64,000 nt of DNA from an uncultured Clostridia bacterium (GCA_944387555.1 CALXFH010000006.1:1-64000); one strand, 5' to 3'. Shown: positions 17,750 through 26,573, counted from the first letter of the stretch. Numbers and translations are program-made. Notes: generated by a model from the letters alone, not told the origin.

Positions 17750-18946
17750 TTATTTTAGCTCCTCTAGTTTATATAATTCTTTTAAAGGTATATTATTTTC
17801 TTTTGCTAATTTTCTCATACTTTCATATTCTGGATATACATATTTTTCTCCATTATTTATTACTTCTTTTACTTTTAACTTTCCATATTTTGTATCAATT
17901 TCAGTTTCTTTTCTTTCTAATACCTTTCTTTCTTCAAAACGATATCTTATTCCTATTGTTGTTGTTTCTTTAAATATTATATTTTGTAGTTTTTCTATAT
18001 CTTCTTTTTTACAAGCAACTGTTAATCTATATGCTGGTCTGTTTTTCTTCATAAATATTGGTGTAAAAAATACATCTAAAGCACCTGCATTAAATAACTT
18101 TTCTGAAGTATATCCTAAAATTTCTCCTGAACAGTCATCAATATTTGTTTCCATTACACAAATGCTATTATTTTTTGTTTCCATCTCACCTAAATACACC
18201 TTTAAAACATTTGGTATATCTAAATCTTTATATCCTGCTCCCCAGCCTATTTTTTCTACACTCATAGCTGGCATAACTTTAAATTCATTTGAAAGTTCAG
18301 CAATTATTGCTGCTCCTGTAGGTGTTACTAACTCTGTATCTACATCTATTTGTCTAAATTTTACTCCTGCATCTGTAAAGATTTCAGATGTTGCAGGTAC
18401 TGGCACTGCCATCTTTCCATGTGCACATTCTATAAAACCATAACCATCATTTACAACACTTGATATTACTTTATCTGGATTTATTTTATTAATTAATATT
18501 GCTGTTCCTACAATATCTACAATAGAGTCTATTGCACCCACTTCGTGAAAATGTACTTCTTCTAATGGTTTATTATGTACTTTACTTTCAGCTTTTGCTA
18601 CTCTTATAAATATTTTCTTAGCTAAATCTTTTACATTTTCATCTAAAGAACTTTCATCAATTATCTTATTTACATCATTTAAGTTTCTGTGTTCATGATG
18701 GTGATGATGTTCGTGTTCATGGTTATGCTCATGATGATGTTCATGTTCATGCTCTAAAATTACATCTACATATGTTCCCGTAATTCCATTTTTTACTTTT
18801 TTTGATATTTCTATTTTATATCCATCCACATTTAATTTTTTTAATTCATTTATTAAGTAATTTTCATCACCTATTATTTCCGTTAATGCTCCTAAAGTCA
18901 TATTCCCACTAATTCCACTTGAACAGTCAAAATATAAAACTTTCAT
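17750..18946 (-). CDS. larC: Nickel-pincer cofactor biosynthesis protein LarC
   Basis: A 398-aa protein that starts M-K-V-L-Y-F-D-C-S-S-G-I-S-G-N-M, the LarC hallmark. It has a His/Glu-rich metal-binding stretch at about residues 74-96 (E-H-H-H-E-H-N-H-E-H), V-H-F-H-E-V-G-A-I-D-S-I-V-D (about 130-143) and E-T-N-I-D-D-C-S-G-E. LarC inserts nickel into the pyridinium dithiocarboxylate cofactor. In Lactobacillus plantarum larC is split and joined by frameshifting; here it is one continuous frame. No larA, larB or larE was found in the window, so its partners must lie elsewhere. Confidence 0.92.
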   Translation of the reverse strand: MKVLYFDCSSGISGNMTLGALTEIIGDENYLINELKKLNVDGYKIEISKKVKNGITGTYVDVILEHEHEHHHEHNHEHEHHHHHEHRNLNDVNKIIDESSLDENVKDLAKKIFIRVAKAESKVHNKPLEEVHFHEVGAIDSIVDIVGTAILINKINPDKVISSVVNDGYGFIECAHGKMAVPVPATSEIFTDAGVKFRQIDVDTELVTPTGAAIIAELSNEFKVMPAMSVEKIGWGAGYKDLDIPNVLKVYLGEMETKNNSICVMETNIDDCSGEILGYTSEKLFNAGALDVFFTPIFMKKNRPAYRLTVACKKEDIEKLQNIIFKETTTIGIRYRFEERKVLERKETEIDTKYGKLKVKEVINNGEKYVYPEYESMRKLAKENNIPLKELYKLEELK

Positions 18947-19097
18947 TTTCTTATCAGTCCTTTCTTTTAGCTAAATTTTCATTACTTATTATATATCATC
19001 TAGAGTAAGCTCTAAGTCAAGTAATTTAATTATTTTTCACTTAAAATTCACATTTAAAACTTACTACATTTGTATTATATACCAATTTTGAAAAAAA

Positions 19098-19131
19098 GTC
19101 TGTAACATTAATATTTCTTTAATGTTACAAA
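19098..19131 (-). terminator. Hairpin upstream of larC
   Basis: TGTAACATTAA pairs with TTAATGTTACA and on the minus strand is followed by GACTTTTTTTC. No minus-strand gene lies just upstream, so it may be a leader attenuator for larC or the end of an unseen small transcript. Besides this hairpin, 18947-19279 holds the promoter described next. Confidence 0.45.
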
Positions 19132-19184
19132 CTTATTTCTTTTATTTACTTTCTTTTATTTTCGACAAAACAAATTATACTTTT

Positions 19185-19213
19185 TTGACAATTTTTGTAA
19201 TACATATTATAAT
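19185..19213 (+). promoter_or_regulatory. Perfect sigma-A-type promoter and leader hairpin
   Basis: TTGACA at 19185-19190 and TATAAT at 19208-19213 are separated by exactly 17 bases. A leader hairpin TTCAGCAT/ATGCTGAA follows at 19235-19258, then GGAAGGAG upstream of the ATG at 19280. This is the only full-consensus promoter seen in the window and it drives a foreign-looking gene. Confidence 0.8.
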
Positions 19214-19279
19214 TAATTTATGTACTTATTGATTTTCAGCATATAATTAGATGCTGAATCAAAACAGGAAGGAGATATA

Positions 19280-19918
19280 ATGGCATTTTTGTTGTTAGTA
19301 CTTGCACTTGTCCTTAACTTTATCATTTCTTGGGCAAATGCTAGTTACGTCGGTCGGTACTGGTCAGAATCGAAACAGGTAGGTGGTAGTTTTAGGGTCT
19401 ACATGGTTATTGGTTATATCATGGCAATAGCAGGATTTACCATGGTATATGGCTATATTCTGCTACTTATTTGTCCGTTCATCTTACAATTTGCTAAAGT
19501 AGATCAAGAAACCATTCTGATGTTTGAACAACTTGCATCAGACTTGATTTATATCTTCTGTGTTATAACTATGATTCCAACTGGATTTTACATTTGGATT
19601 CGTAGTCTGAAAACTTTCTTCGAGAAGAAGACTTTGGCAAATGGCTTAACTGCTGGCTGGAACACTTATGCACAAATTCACAATGTGGTAAGTGCTGCAC
19701 GAAATGTGCCAAGTGCTTTTGGTCGAATTGTAGAAGCTCTTTTTGGAGGTAAGAGCAAGAAAAAAGGCAATACTATTATTGTACTCTGTGCAATATTTGT
19801 CTTAATACTTGCCATCTTTGGTGGATATTTCACAGCTTCTGCTATCATGAAGAAAGCAGACCGCGAATATGATATGTTCGCCGAGCTTGAAAAAAGCCAC
19901 CCTGAGCTTCACAGCTAA
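19280..19918 (+). CDS. Membrane protein of unknown function, foreign codon use
   Basis: A 212-aa protein with four likely membrane helices (about 1-20, 40-68, 86-108 and 165-187). A soluble loop between the last two carries G-L-T-A-G-W-N-T-Y-A-Q-I-H-N. No family was recognised. Base and codon use differ from the neighbours: more C/G at third positions and all kinds of CGN arginine codons. Codon 26 (19355-19357) is an in-frame CGG; a C-skip there would give a stop within nine codons, so CGG must be read as a normal codon if this gene is expressed. Perfect promoter and Shine-Dalgarno. It looks horizontally acquired. Confidence 0.7.
   Translation: MAFLLLVLALVLNFIISWANASYVGRYWSESKQVGGSFRVYMVIGYIMAIAGFTMVYGYILLLICPFILQFAKVDQETILMFEQLASDLIYIFCVITMIPTGFYIWIRSLKTFFEKKTLANGLTAGWNTYAQIHNVVSAARNVPSAFGRIVEALFGGKSKKKGNTIIVLCAIFVLILAIFGGYFTASAIMKKADREYDMFAELEKSHPELHS
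19355..19357 (+). other. In-frame CGG apparently used as a sense codon (exception)
   Basis: Context GGT-CGG-TAC-TGG in the foreign-looking gene. A +1 skip leads to G-T-G-Q-N-R-N-R-stop, whereas reading it as one codon keeps a 212-codon frame open. It is the only such case found in the window. Confidence 0.8.
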
Positions 19919-19935
19919 AAGTTGTGTCTCTAGAA

Positions 19936-19975
19936 AATAGCCTAAGGGACATTGTTCTTTAGGCTATTCTTTAAT
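19936..19975 (+). terminator. Bidirectional terminator
   Basis: AATAGCCTAA pairs with TTAGGCTATT and is followed by CTTTAATTTT. It lies between the convergent membrane-protein and flavodoxin genes. Confidence 0.65.
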
Positions 19976-19976
19976 T

Positions 19977-20522
19977 TTATATCCAATTTTCAACTCTTTC
20001 CTTTGCGCTACTCACTGTACTTCCTCTTATTGCAAGACCTTTTTCTAATTTTGCACCTTTACAAATTCTCTTTAAATCTTCTTCACTACTTCCCATTCCT
20101 GAGCCTTCATTTGTACAAAATGGCTTTACTATTTTTCCTGTAAAATCTAATCTTTCTAACTGACTAAACATTGCCATTGGCATTGTGCCCCACCAATTTG
20201 GATATCCTATATAAATTACTTCATAATCACTAATATCTTCTAAATATTCTTCTAACTCTAGTCTTGCATTTTCATTTAGTTCTTTTTTAGCAACTTCTGT
20301 ACATTCTCTATAATTTATCGGATATTCTTTCACTGTTTTAATTTCAAATAAATCTCCATTTGTTATTTCTTGTATCATTTTTGCAATAACTTCTGTATTT
20401 CCCACTTTTAAGTCTTTAATCCCATCACTTGTATAATTTTCTCCTTTTCTTGAGTAATAAATAATTAAGCTTTTCTTACCTTTTAAACTTTCTTTGCTTC
20501 CAAATAAAGACATAAAACTCAC
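19977..20522 (-). CDS. Flavodoxin-family protein
   Basis: A 181-aa protein. L-I-I-Y-Y-S-R-K-G-E-N-Y at about residues 19-30 is the FMN phosphate-binding start, and Y-I-G-Y-P-N-W-W-G-T-M-P (about 103-114) and C-T-N-E-G-S-G-M-G-S-S (about 135-145) are the remaining flavodoxin_4-type FMN loops. It probably carries electrons, or reduces quinones, together with the SDR gene 7 bp upstream. The two are likely one operon with the acetyltransferase. Confidence 0.88.
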   Translation of the reverse strand: MSFMSLFGSKESLKGKKSLIIYYSRKGENYTSDGIKDLKVGNTEVIAKMIQEITNGDLFEIKTVKEYPINYRECTEVAKKELNENARLELEEYLEDISDYEVIYIGYPNWWGTMPMAMFSQLERLDFTGKIVKPFCTNEGSGMGSSEEDLKRICKGAKLEKGLAIRGSTVSSAKERVENWI

Positions 20523-20529
20523 TTCCTTA

Positions 20530-21366
20530 CTAATTATTTTCTGGCTTTAATGGTCCATAGAAATATGATGCTGTTGCTCCGCCATCTATTAAGAAATCTG
20601 CTCCTGTTATAAAAGCACCTTTATCTGTCATTAATAGTTCTGCAACATTTGCAACTTCATCTGCTGTTCCAGGTCTTCCTGCTGGGCATTTAGCAAACAT
20701 ATTCTTATAGAAATCTCCACGAATTCCATTAAATTCATCAATTGCAAGTGGAGTAACTATTATTCCAGGTGATATTGAATTAATCCTTGCACCTCTTTTA
20801 CCCCATTTTACTGACTCCGCCATAACTCTTTTTTCATTACATCTTTTTGCTAGTTGATATGCATGTAATGTATCTCTAATGTTTTCTGGTTGTAAAACAT
20901 CCAATTTTAATAATTCTTCTGTAGATGTTGTTGCTAACTCTTCATCTATTTTAGCTCCTAATTGTTCCATTCTATGTCCTGATTGACTAGAAATTGTAAC
21001 ACCTACTCCACCTTCTTTAATTACTTTTCCTACTTCTTCAAGTAATACTGCTGTTCCATATAAGTCAACATTTAAGATTCTTTCAATTGGTGCTTGTGAA
21101 GGTGAAACTCCTGCACTATTTATTAGCATTGCAATTTCTCCATATTCTTGTCCTTTTTTAATTAAATTTAAGATAGACTCTCTTGAAGAAATATCACATT
21201 CGAATGCCTCTACATCAAATCCTGCATCATTCATTATTTTTGCAATTGTATTAGCATTTTCTATATTTTTATCTCCTACCACTATCTTTTTTCCATGTCC
21301 TAATCTTCTTGCAATAGCCATTCCTATTTGGCCTGCTCCTGTCCACAAAATAACATCTTTTTTCAT
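20530..21366 (-). CDS. SDR-family oxidoreductase
   Basis: A 278-aa protein. The nucleotide-binding G-A-G-Q-I-G-M-A-I lies near residues 10-18, I-N-S-A-G-V (NxAG) at about 83-88, a Ser in T-I-S-S-Q-S-G-H, and Y-Q-L-A-K (YxxxK) at about 167-171. The C-terminal P-G-R-P-G-T-A-D-E-V-A-N is typical of classical SDRs. Substrate unknown. It sits in a tight operon with a flavodoxin (7 bp downstream) and an O-acetyltransferase (12 bp upstream). Confidence 0.88.
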   Translation of the reverse strand: MKKDVILWTGAGQIGMAIARRLGHGKKIVVGDKNIENANTIAKIMNDAGFDVEAFECDISSRESILNLIKKGQEYGEIAMLINSAGVSPSQAPIERILNVDLYGTAVLLEEVGKVIKEGGVGVTISSQSGHRMEQLGAKIDEELATTSTEELLKLDVLQPENIRDTLHAYQLAKRCNEKRVMAESVKWGKRGARINSISPGIIVTPLAIDEFNGIRGDFYKNMFAKCPAGRPGTADEVANVAELLMTDKGAFITGADFLIDGGATASYFYGPLKPENN

Positions 21367-21378
21367 ATTAATTCCTCC

Positions 21379-21918
21379 CTATTTAATATTTTTTATAAAT
21401 TTTGCTGGTACCCCAGCAACTACCGTATAAGGTTCAACATCTTTTGTTACTACTGCACCTGCTCCAACAACTGCTCCTTCTCCTATTACAACTCCTGGGC
21501 ATATTGTAACATTTGCTCCTATCCAAGCATTCTTTTTAATTGTTACTGGAATTGGAATTAAAATGCAATGGTCTTTTAAATCATGATTAACTGTAAGAAT
21601 ACTTACACCTGGTGCTAACATTACACCATCTTCTATTGTTATTCCTCCTCTTGAAACACATTTTAGATTATTATTAATAAAAACATTTTTACCAATATTT
21701 ACTGAACTTGGATAATCAATTTGAAGTGGTGGTGCAATAGAAGTACTTTTATCTAATCTTCCTTCAAACAATTCTTCTAAAAGATTTCTATATTCTTCTG
21801 TCATTGGCTCTATACTATTTAGTTTAAATATTATTTTTCTTACTTTGCTTGCTTCATTTCTTGATTCTTCCATATCTTTTGGAATACGTATATCTATTGT
21901 TTTTGATGGTTCATTCAC
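21379..21918 (-). CDS. Maa/NodL-type sugar O-acetyltransferase
   Basis: A 179-aa hexapeptide-repeat (left-handed beta-helix) acyltransferase. N-H-D-L near residue 111 carries the catalytic His, and the last third shows the repeats [28 protein letters not shown] and V-V-A-G-V-P-A-K. It should transfer acetyl from acetyl-CoA to a sugar hydroxyl. The N-terminus matches the Maa pre-domain (R-N-L-L-E-E-L-F). It starts the three-gene operon with the SDR and flavodoxin genes. Confidence 0.88.
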   Translation of the reverse strand: MNEPSKTIDIRIPKDMEESRNEASKVRKIIFKLNSIEPMTEEYRNLLEELFEGRLDKSTSIAPPLQIDYPSSVNIGKNVFINNNLKCVSRGGITIEDGVMLAPGVSILTVNHDLKDHCILIPIPVTIKKNAWIGANVTICPGVVIGEGAVVGAGAVVTKDVEPYTVVAGVPAKFIKNIK

Positions 21919-22020
21919 TTTATCTCACCTTCCTTTATCTATTAAGATTATACTAGCATTTTCTTTTATTAACAATTTCAATTTCTAATAGTTTTGATAA
22001 GTAAAACTTATGTGAAAGTC

Positions 22021-22060
22021 AAAAAGAAGAATACCGCCTCCAATTGGAAACGGTATTCTT
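22021..22060 (-). terminator. Terminator of the 131-aa gene
   Basis: AAGAATACCG pairs perfectly with CGGTATTCTT, followed on the minus strand by CTTTTTG. It lies about 105 bp past the stop codon at 22166. Confidence 0.75.
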
Positions 22061-22165
22061 GAAATTCATTTGTCTTTTAAGCAAAGCTTAACTTTAGACA
22101 ACTTTTAGATTAATATTTTTAGGATGTTCGTTGTATAACCTTTACCAAAAACCAAAAGTTGTAAC

Positions 22166-22561
22166 CTAGATAGCCATTGCTAAACGGCTATTAGAACCAT
22201 CCATATTTGGAATACAAAGCTTTTGATAAGTCTTTCTTGTGAGACTTTCCACAAGCTTCTTACTGTACCTATTTTCGAACATAGATACAAGTGTAAGCAG
22301 TCCTTTTACAGAATGGATTTCTCCACACCAGAAATTATCTCCACCTGGATATTTTTCTCCAAGTTCGACCATTGCCTTACTCATAATTTCTGTAGGGATT
22401 TCCCTTCCATTTTGGAAAACATAATCAGAGCCTGAGTGTTGCAGAACAACATCTCCGACAAAAAATCGAGGTACCAAAGTATTATTAATTTTTACATCAG
22501 AGAGCCTTGTTGCACCGTAGGTCTCCATAGCTGTCTTAAATTCATTGATTGAGATTCCCAT
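22166..22561 (-). CDS. Protein of unknown function with foreign codon use
   Basis: A 131-aa soluble protein with no family recognised. Notable segments are G-A-T-R-L-S-D-V-K-I-N-N-T-L-V-P-R-F-F (about 15-33), F-W-C-G-E-I-H-S-V-K-G-L-L-T (about 77-90) and a C-terminal C-I-P-N-M-D-G-S-N-S-R-L-A-M-A-I. GC and codon choice (more C/G third positions, CGT and CTT/TCC) differ from neighbours and resemble the gene at 19280. It has its own promoter, an AUG-UAA start-stop unit behind AGGAGG in the leader, and its own terminator, so it is an independent unit. No in-frame CGG. Confidence 0.65.
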   Translation of the reverse strand: MGISINEFKTAMETYGATRLSDVKINNTLVPRFFVGDVVLQHSGSDYVFQNGREIPTEIMSKAMVELGEKYPGGDNFWCGEIHSVKGLLTLVSMFENRYSKKLVESLTRKTYQKLCIPNMDGSNSRLAMAI

Positions 22562-22680
22562 TATATTTCCTTTCAGGTATTACCTTTTTTGTTCTTTGGC
22601 AAAGTTGTTACTTACATTCTAAACCTCCTGTCTTTTATATGAATTTCTAATCTACTGTCACATTTTTGTGACTGAATATT

Positions 22681-22709
22681 ATTATACCATTTTTTATGTG
22701 AAATTTCAA
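22681..22709 (-). promoter_or_regulatory. Sigma-A-type promoter with start-stop leader
   Basis: On the minus strand TTGAAA, 17 bases, TATAAT. Downstream comes a GTCACA/TGTGAC hairpin (22658-22673), then ACAGGAGG followed seven bases later by ATGTAA, a strong ribosome site in front of a start codon directly followed by a stop. The gene's own ATG is at 22561. Confidence 0.65.
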
Positions 22710-23596
22710 GAATTTCCTAACATATCGCGAAGAATTTTGGCAAATTCTTCCATATAAATATTTGATGCTTCTCTTTTCCAAAAAGCATAATACTTTCTTT
22801 CTATTTGTTTTCCATTTCTAACTAAAGGTATATTTTTAATTTTTTCACTTGTATTTTCACTATTTGAATCTTTTTCAACAGGCATAAATCCTTTATTTCC
22901 TGCAACTAAAATTCTTCCTTCTTCTAAGTTTCTAGCAAAAATAAAGTTTCCACTAAATCCTAAAGTTTTTTGATAATATTCTTTTTCATTTTCCTCCTGG
23001 TCTTTTGACGCAATTAAAATACAAGGAATTTTAGTAAGCTCATTTAAAGTTACTTCTTCTAAGTTGTTTATTGAATTTCCATCAGATATTTCTATGTATA
23101 AGTATTTTGAAAACAAATAGTAATTAACATATTCATCAGACAAAGCTCTTCTTTGGTCATTTAAGATAATATCTAGTTTGCCTTCTCTTAATAAATCATA
23201 TAATTTTTCATGATTACCAGTTGTAATTTCTACATTTATGTCTTTATGGTAAGACATAAATTCTGCTACGACATTATGTATTTTAAAGTCTAAATAACTA
23301 TTAATTATTCCAACATTTAAAGTATTATTATTTCCTTTTGCTATTTTTATAGTTTCTTGTTTTATCTTTTCCGCCTCATCTAATAGCACAAGACTTTGTC
23401 TATAAAAATATTCTCCTGCTTTAGTTAATGAAAAACCTCTATTTTTTCTTTCTAATAATTTTACACCTAATTCATCTTCTAAAGCTTTTATCCCCTGTGA
23501 TATAGCAGATTGTGAAATATAACATTCTTCTGCTGCCTTTGTGAAACTATTATTTTTTACTACTGATACAAAATATTTCATTTGTCTTAAAAGCAT
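22706..23596 (-). CDS. LysR-family transcriptional regulator
   Basis: The start at 23596 (M-L-L-R-Q-M-K-Y-F) is chosen because the canonical LysR N-terminus begins there and GAAGGTGG precedes it. The winged helix is F-T-K-A-A-E-E-C-Y-I-S-Q-S-A-I-S-Q-G-I (about 18-36), followed by the linker helix and an effector-binding domain. 296 aa, usual length. It begins 25 bp after the recoded stop of the antiporter gene. Its ligand is unknown. Confidence 0.88.
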   Translation of the reverse strand: MLLRQMKYFVSVVKNNSFTKAAEECYISQSAISQGIKALEDELGVKLLERKNRGFSLTKAGEYFYRQSLVLLDEAEKIKQETIKIAKGNNNTLNVGIINSYLDFKIHNVVAEFMSYHKDINVEITTGNHEKLYDLLREGKLDIILNDQRRALSDEYVNYYLFSKYLYIEISDGNSINNLEEVTLNELTKIPCILIASKDQEENEKEYYQKTLGFSGNFIFARNLEEGRILVAGNKGFMPVEKDSNSENTSEKIKNIPLVRNGKQIERKYYAFWKREASNIYMEEFAKILRDMLGNS

Positions 23597-23621
23597 ATTT
23601 CCACCTTCTTTTCCTTTACTA

Positions 23622-24597
23622 TTATACCATACTCCATATATATAGTACATATCCAAGTATTAAAATAGCTCCGAGTTAGTCTATTTACTTTGCTTCTTTT
23701 ACTAAAAATCCCTATTAATTGTAGTACTATTGTTACAGCAATTAAAATTAGTAAGCTTCTATTAAATTCCGCATCAAAAAATAGTGGGCTGATTGTTGCT
23801 CCCAATCCTATTAATAAGAATAAATTTACGATATTAGAACCCGTTATATTTCCTAACAATAAATCAGTTTCACCTCTTCTTGCTGATATAATTCCTGTTA
23901 CAATCTCAGGAAGTGCTGTACCTAGCGCTACTATTGTTGTTCCTATAAAACTTTCTGACCAACCTAAACTTTGTGCAATTAAAACAGCGTTATCAACAAC
24001 AAAATCTGCTCCAAATTTAAGTCCTAATAATCCTAATACAGTATACAATATAATAGTTCCTACAGATTTTGATTTTATTTCAACTTCTTCTACTTCTTTT
24101 ATTATTTCATCATCTAGCTCTTTATCTTTTATTTTCTTTTCTTCGTATATTGTATATAAAATATATACTACTGTACATAAAAGAAGTACAGCTCCTTGCC
24201 ATTTACTAATTATACCAACTTCTCCAAGTTTTTCTGTGTTTCCCAAAAATAAAATTAACACCATTGCAGCAAGACTAATTGGAAGATGTACATTTACAAT
24301 TCTTTTATCTAATCTTACTGGTCTTATTAAACTTGATAAACCTATAACAAATAAGAAATTACATACACAACTTCCTATTGCGTTTCCAATTATTAAATCT
24401 GAATGTCCTTCTATTGAGGATGTAATTGTTATAAATATTTCTGGAAGTGATGTTCCTATTGCAACTACCGTTAAACCAATTAACATTTCTGATAAATTAA
24501 ATCTTTTAGCAATACTTGCAGCAGCTCTTACTAATAAATCAGCTCCTTTTATTAACAAGATAAATCCTACTACTATAAGTATTATTTCTAATACCAA
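23622..24597 (-). CDS. Na+/Ca2+ antiporter (CaCA, YrbG type) with a +1 recoding site
   Basis: A 324-aa protein after recoding. Two homologous halves each carry the alpha-repeat: V-A-I-G-T-S-L-P-E and G-N-A-I-G-S-C-V-C-N in the first, V-A-L-G-T-A-L-P-E and G-N-I-T-G-S-N-I-V-N in the second. It has ten membrane helices. A TTG start at 24597 is preferred because GGAGGAG lies just upstream. Codon 309 is CGG. Read as Arg it yields a tail running to 23587 that overlaps the LysR start; skipping the C gives R-L-T-G-A-I-L-I-L-G-Y-V-L-Y-I-W-S-M-V and a stop at 23622, a normal final helix. Confidence 0.88.
23671..23673 (-). other. CGG +1 recoding site 7 (antiporter last helix)
   Basis: Context CTA-ACT-CGG-AGC-TAT. 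Dropping the C gives CTA-ACT-GGA-GCT-ATT-TTA, the expected last membrane helix, and a stop codon clear of the next gene. The quadruplet is CGGA. Confidence 0.85.
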
Positions 24598-24694
24598 ATC
24601 ATCTCCTCCTTTGTTTTTTACTATATTTTTTGCCTTATACTTATTTTTAACATTTTTTAAAATTTTAAGCAAGAAAAAACAAAATTTTAATTAT

Positions 24695-24727
24695 AAAAAA
24701 TAGGTGTTAGCAATAAACTAACATCTA
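24695..24727 (-). terminator. Terminator of the aldo-keto reductase gene
   Basis: TAGATGTTAG pairs with CTAACACCTA (G-U included), followed by six T on the minus strand. Confidence 0.7.
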
Positions 24728-25525
24728 TTAATCATACCATCCAAATAAAGATATTCCTTTTTCTAATGTTTCTATTTTTTCTATATCAACTTTTTCTAAT
24801 TCAAAATCAAATAAATCTATATTTTGTTTTAATCTATCTAAATTAGATGATTTTGGTATTATTACCATATTTCTAGATAATAAATATTTCAAAGCAATTT
24901 GTGCAGATGTCTTATTATATTTTTTACCTATTTCTACTAAAACTTTATTAATAAAAATATTATTTTTTCCAGCAGCTAGTGGACTCCATGCTTCCATGAC
25001 AGTTCCATGTTCTTCTAACACTTTTTGAAGTTCTTTCCTACTATAAAATACATGTGCTTCTACTTGATTTACTGCAGGAACTATATTGCAGTGTTCTAAT
25101 AAATCTAAATACTGTATTTTATTATAGTTTGAAATCCCAATTGATTTTACTTTTCCTTCTTCTACTGCTTCTTCTAAAGCTTTATACATTTCTGTTCCTT
25201 CATTATATGGCTCATGAATTAACATTAAATCTATATAATCAAGTTGCAAATTTTTTAAAGAGTCCTCAATTGCAAATTTTGTTCTTTCATATCCTCTATC
25301 AGGTGTATATACTTTTGTTGTAATAAAAAGTTTCTCTCTTGGCACGCTGCATCTTTTAATTGCTCTTCCTAATATCTTTTCATTACCATACATTCTAGCT
25401 GTATCTATTAATCTATAACCAATTTCATCAATTGCTTTTACTATTATATCTTCATCATTTAAATTGTAAATACCTAGTCCTATTTTAGGCATTTGCAAGC
25501 CATTATTTAAAGTTATATATTCCAA
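24728..25525 (-). CDS. Aldo-keto reductase (AKR5-like)
   Basis: A 265-aa TIM-barrel NADPH oxidoreductase. G-L-G-I-Y-N near residue 16, catalytic Asp/Tyr in L-I-D-T-A-R-M-Y-G-N-E, Lys in I-T-T-K-V-Y-T, and His in L-M-L-I-H-E-P-Y. I-I-P-K-S-S-N-L-D-R-L near 222 binds the cofactor phosphate. It reduces carbonyl compounds. It lacks the ferredoxin tail of the three longer AKRs in this window. Coupled to the SDR gene 2 bp upstream. Confidence 0.9.
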   Translation of the reverse strand: MEYITLNNGLQMPKIGLGIYNLNDEDIIVKAIDEIGYRLIDTARMYGNEKILGRAIKRCSVPREKLFITTKVYTPDRGYERTKFAIEDSLKNLQLDYIDLMLIHEPYNEGTEMYKALEEAVEEGKVKSIGISNYNKIQYLDLLEHCNIVPAVNQVEAHVFYSRKELQKVLEEHGTVMEAWSPLAAGKNNIFINKVLVEIGKKYNKTSAQIALKYLLSRNMVIIPKSSNLDRLKQNIDLFDFELEKVDIEKIETLEKGISLFGWYD

Positions 25526-25527
25526 AA

Positions 25528-26439
25528 TTAATTTTCCTTTCCAGAATTTAATGCATTTTTAGCTGATTTATTCATCATCTTTTTAGCTAAAGCACAAATT
25601 ATTGGGTTTGTTGCTGATATTGCCTCTAAGTTTTTCTTTTTTCCTAAAACTTTTAAACATGTATCTGTATAATCTACTACCATATCTAAGCCAGATGTAA
25701 ATGATGCCATATCAGAATTTAAGAACACCATAGGTGCCGCCATTTCTTCAGGTGTTGCAAGTCTTCCGGCTAAACCTGCTTCAGCAATTAATGCTTCTTC
25801 TCCTCCTACCATATCTTGAAATTCTTGTTTCATTCCTGTATCTGTTGATCCTGGTAATACATTATTTACTCTAATACCTAGTGTTGCAAACTCTACTGCT
25901 TGTTCACATGCAAATTGTGATAAACATCTTTTAGAATACATATATGCAAATGTTGCAGGTGCAGAATTAGCCAATTTTTTAGTTGCTTCTTGTACTTCTT
26001 CCCAAGTTTTTGAGTGTACTACTTTATTTTGTTCTCTTTTAAATTTCTTCCATTCTAAACCTGCTGTTGAAGTACAATAAACGATTGCTCCACCTTTACT
26101 CATCCTATTTTTTAGATAATTTAATGTAATATACATATTGGCTGTATAATTACAATCAAATGTTGTTCTATAATCTGTTTTAGAACCAGAAAGTCCTGCT
26201 ACACCAAAAAATGCATCTATATGTTCAGGGATTTTCTTGAAAGCTTCGTCTATTTCTTCTTTGCTTGCTAAATTACATTTTATGAATTCTGTAATCCAAT
26301 CTACTTTACACTCGTTCATATCTATTGCATAGACTTTTGCTCCTAAATCTACAAGCATTCTTGCTGTAGCTTCTCCCATTCCACTAGATGCACCTGTTAC
26401 TACACATACTTTATCTTTATATCCAAAATAATCTTTCAT
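25528..26439 (-). CDS. SDR-family dehydrogenase (hydroxysteroid-dehydrogenase-like)
   Basis: A 303-aa protein with G-A-S-S-G-M-G at about residues 17-23 for NAD(P), catalytic Ser in Y-C-T-S-T-A-G, and Y-M-Y-S-K as the YxxxK pair. A long insert before the Tyr (W-K-K-F-K-R-E-Q-N-K) and a C-terminal extension resemble the clostridial 3-alpha-hydroxysteroid/coniferyl-alcohol dehydrogenase group. A gut bile-acid role is possible but not shown. Forms an operon with the AKR. Confidence 0.85.
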   Translation of the reverse strand: MKDYFGYKDKVCVVTGASSGMGEATARMLVDLGAKVYAIDMNECKVDWITEFIKCNLASKEEIDEAFKKIPEHIDAFFGVAGLSGSKTDYRTTFDCNYTANMYITLNYLKNRMSKGGAIVYCTSTAGLEWKKFKREQNKVVHSKTWEEVQEATKKLANSAPATFAYMYSKRCLSQFACEQAVEFATLGIRVNNVLPGSTDTGMKQEFQDMVGGEEALIAEAGLAGRLATPEEMAAPMVFLNSDMASFTSGLDMVVDYTDTCLKVLGKKKNLEAISATNPIICALAKKMMNKSAKNALNSGKEN

Positions 26440-26535
26440 AATAACACCTCTTCTTTAGTTTTTTAATTCTTTATTATTCTATCATAACTTATTACAGATT
26501 AAAACATTTTTCTACAAATTTCTTATAAAAATATT

Positions 26536-26568
26536 AAAAAGACTTCTTAGAACAAACTAAAAAGTCTT
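26536..26568 (-). terminator. Terminator of the SUMF1-like pilin gene
   Basis: AAGACTT pairs with AAGTCTT through an extended TTTTTAG/CTAAGA arm, followed by TTTTTAAT. It lies directly after the stop codon at 26574. Confidence 0.7.
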
Positions 26569-26573
26569 GATTG

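Noticed and set aside
17750-18946. Programmed frameshift in larC, as in Lactobacillus plantarum
   Set aside because: Here larC is a single open frame of 398 codons with no in-frame CGG.
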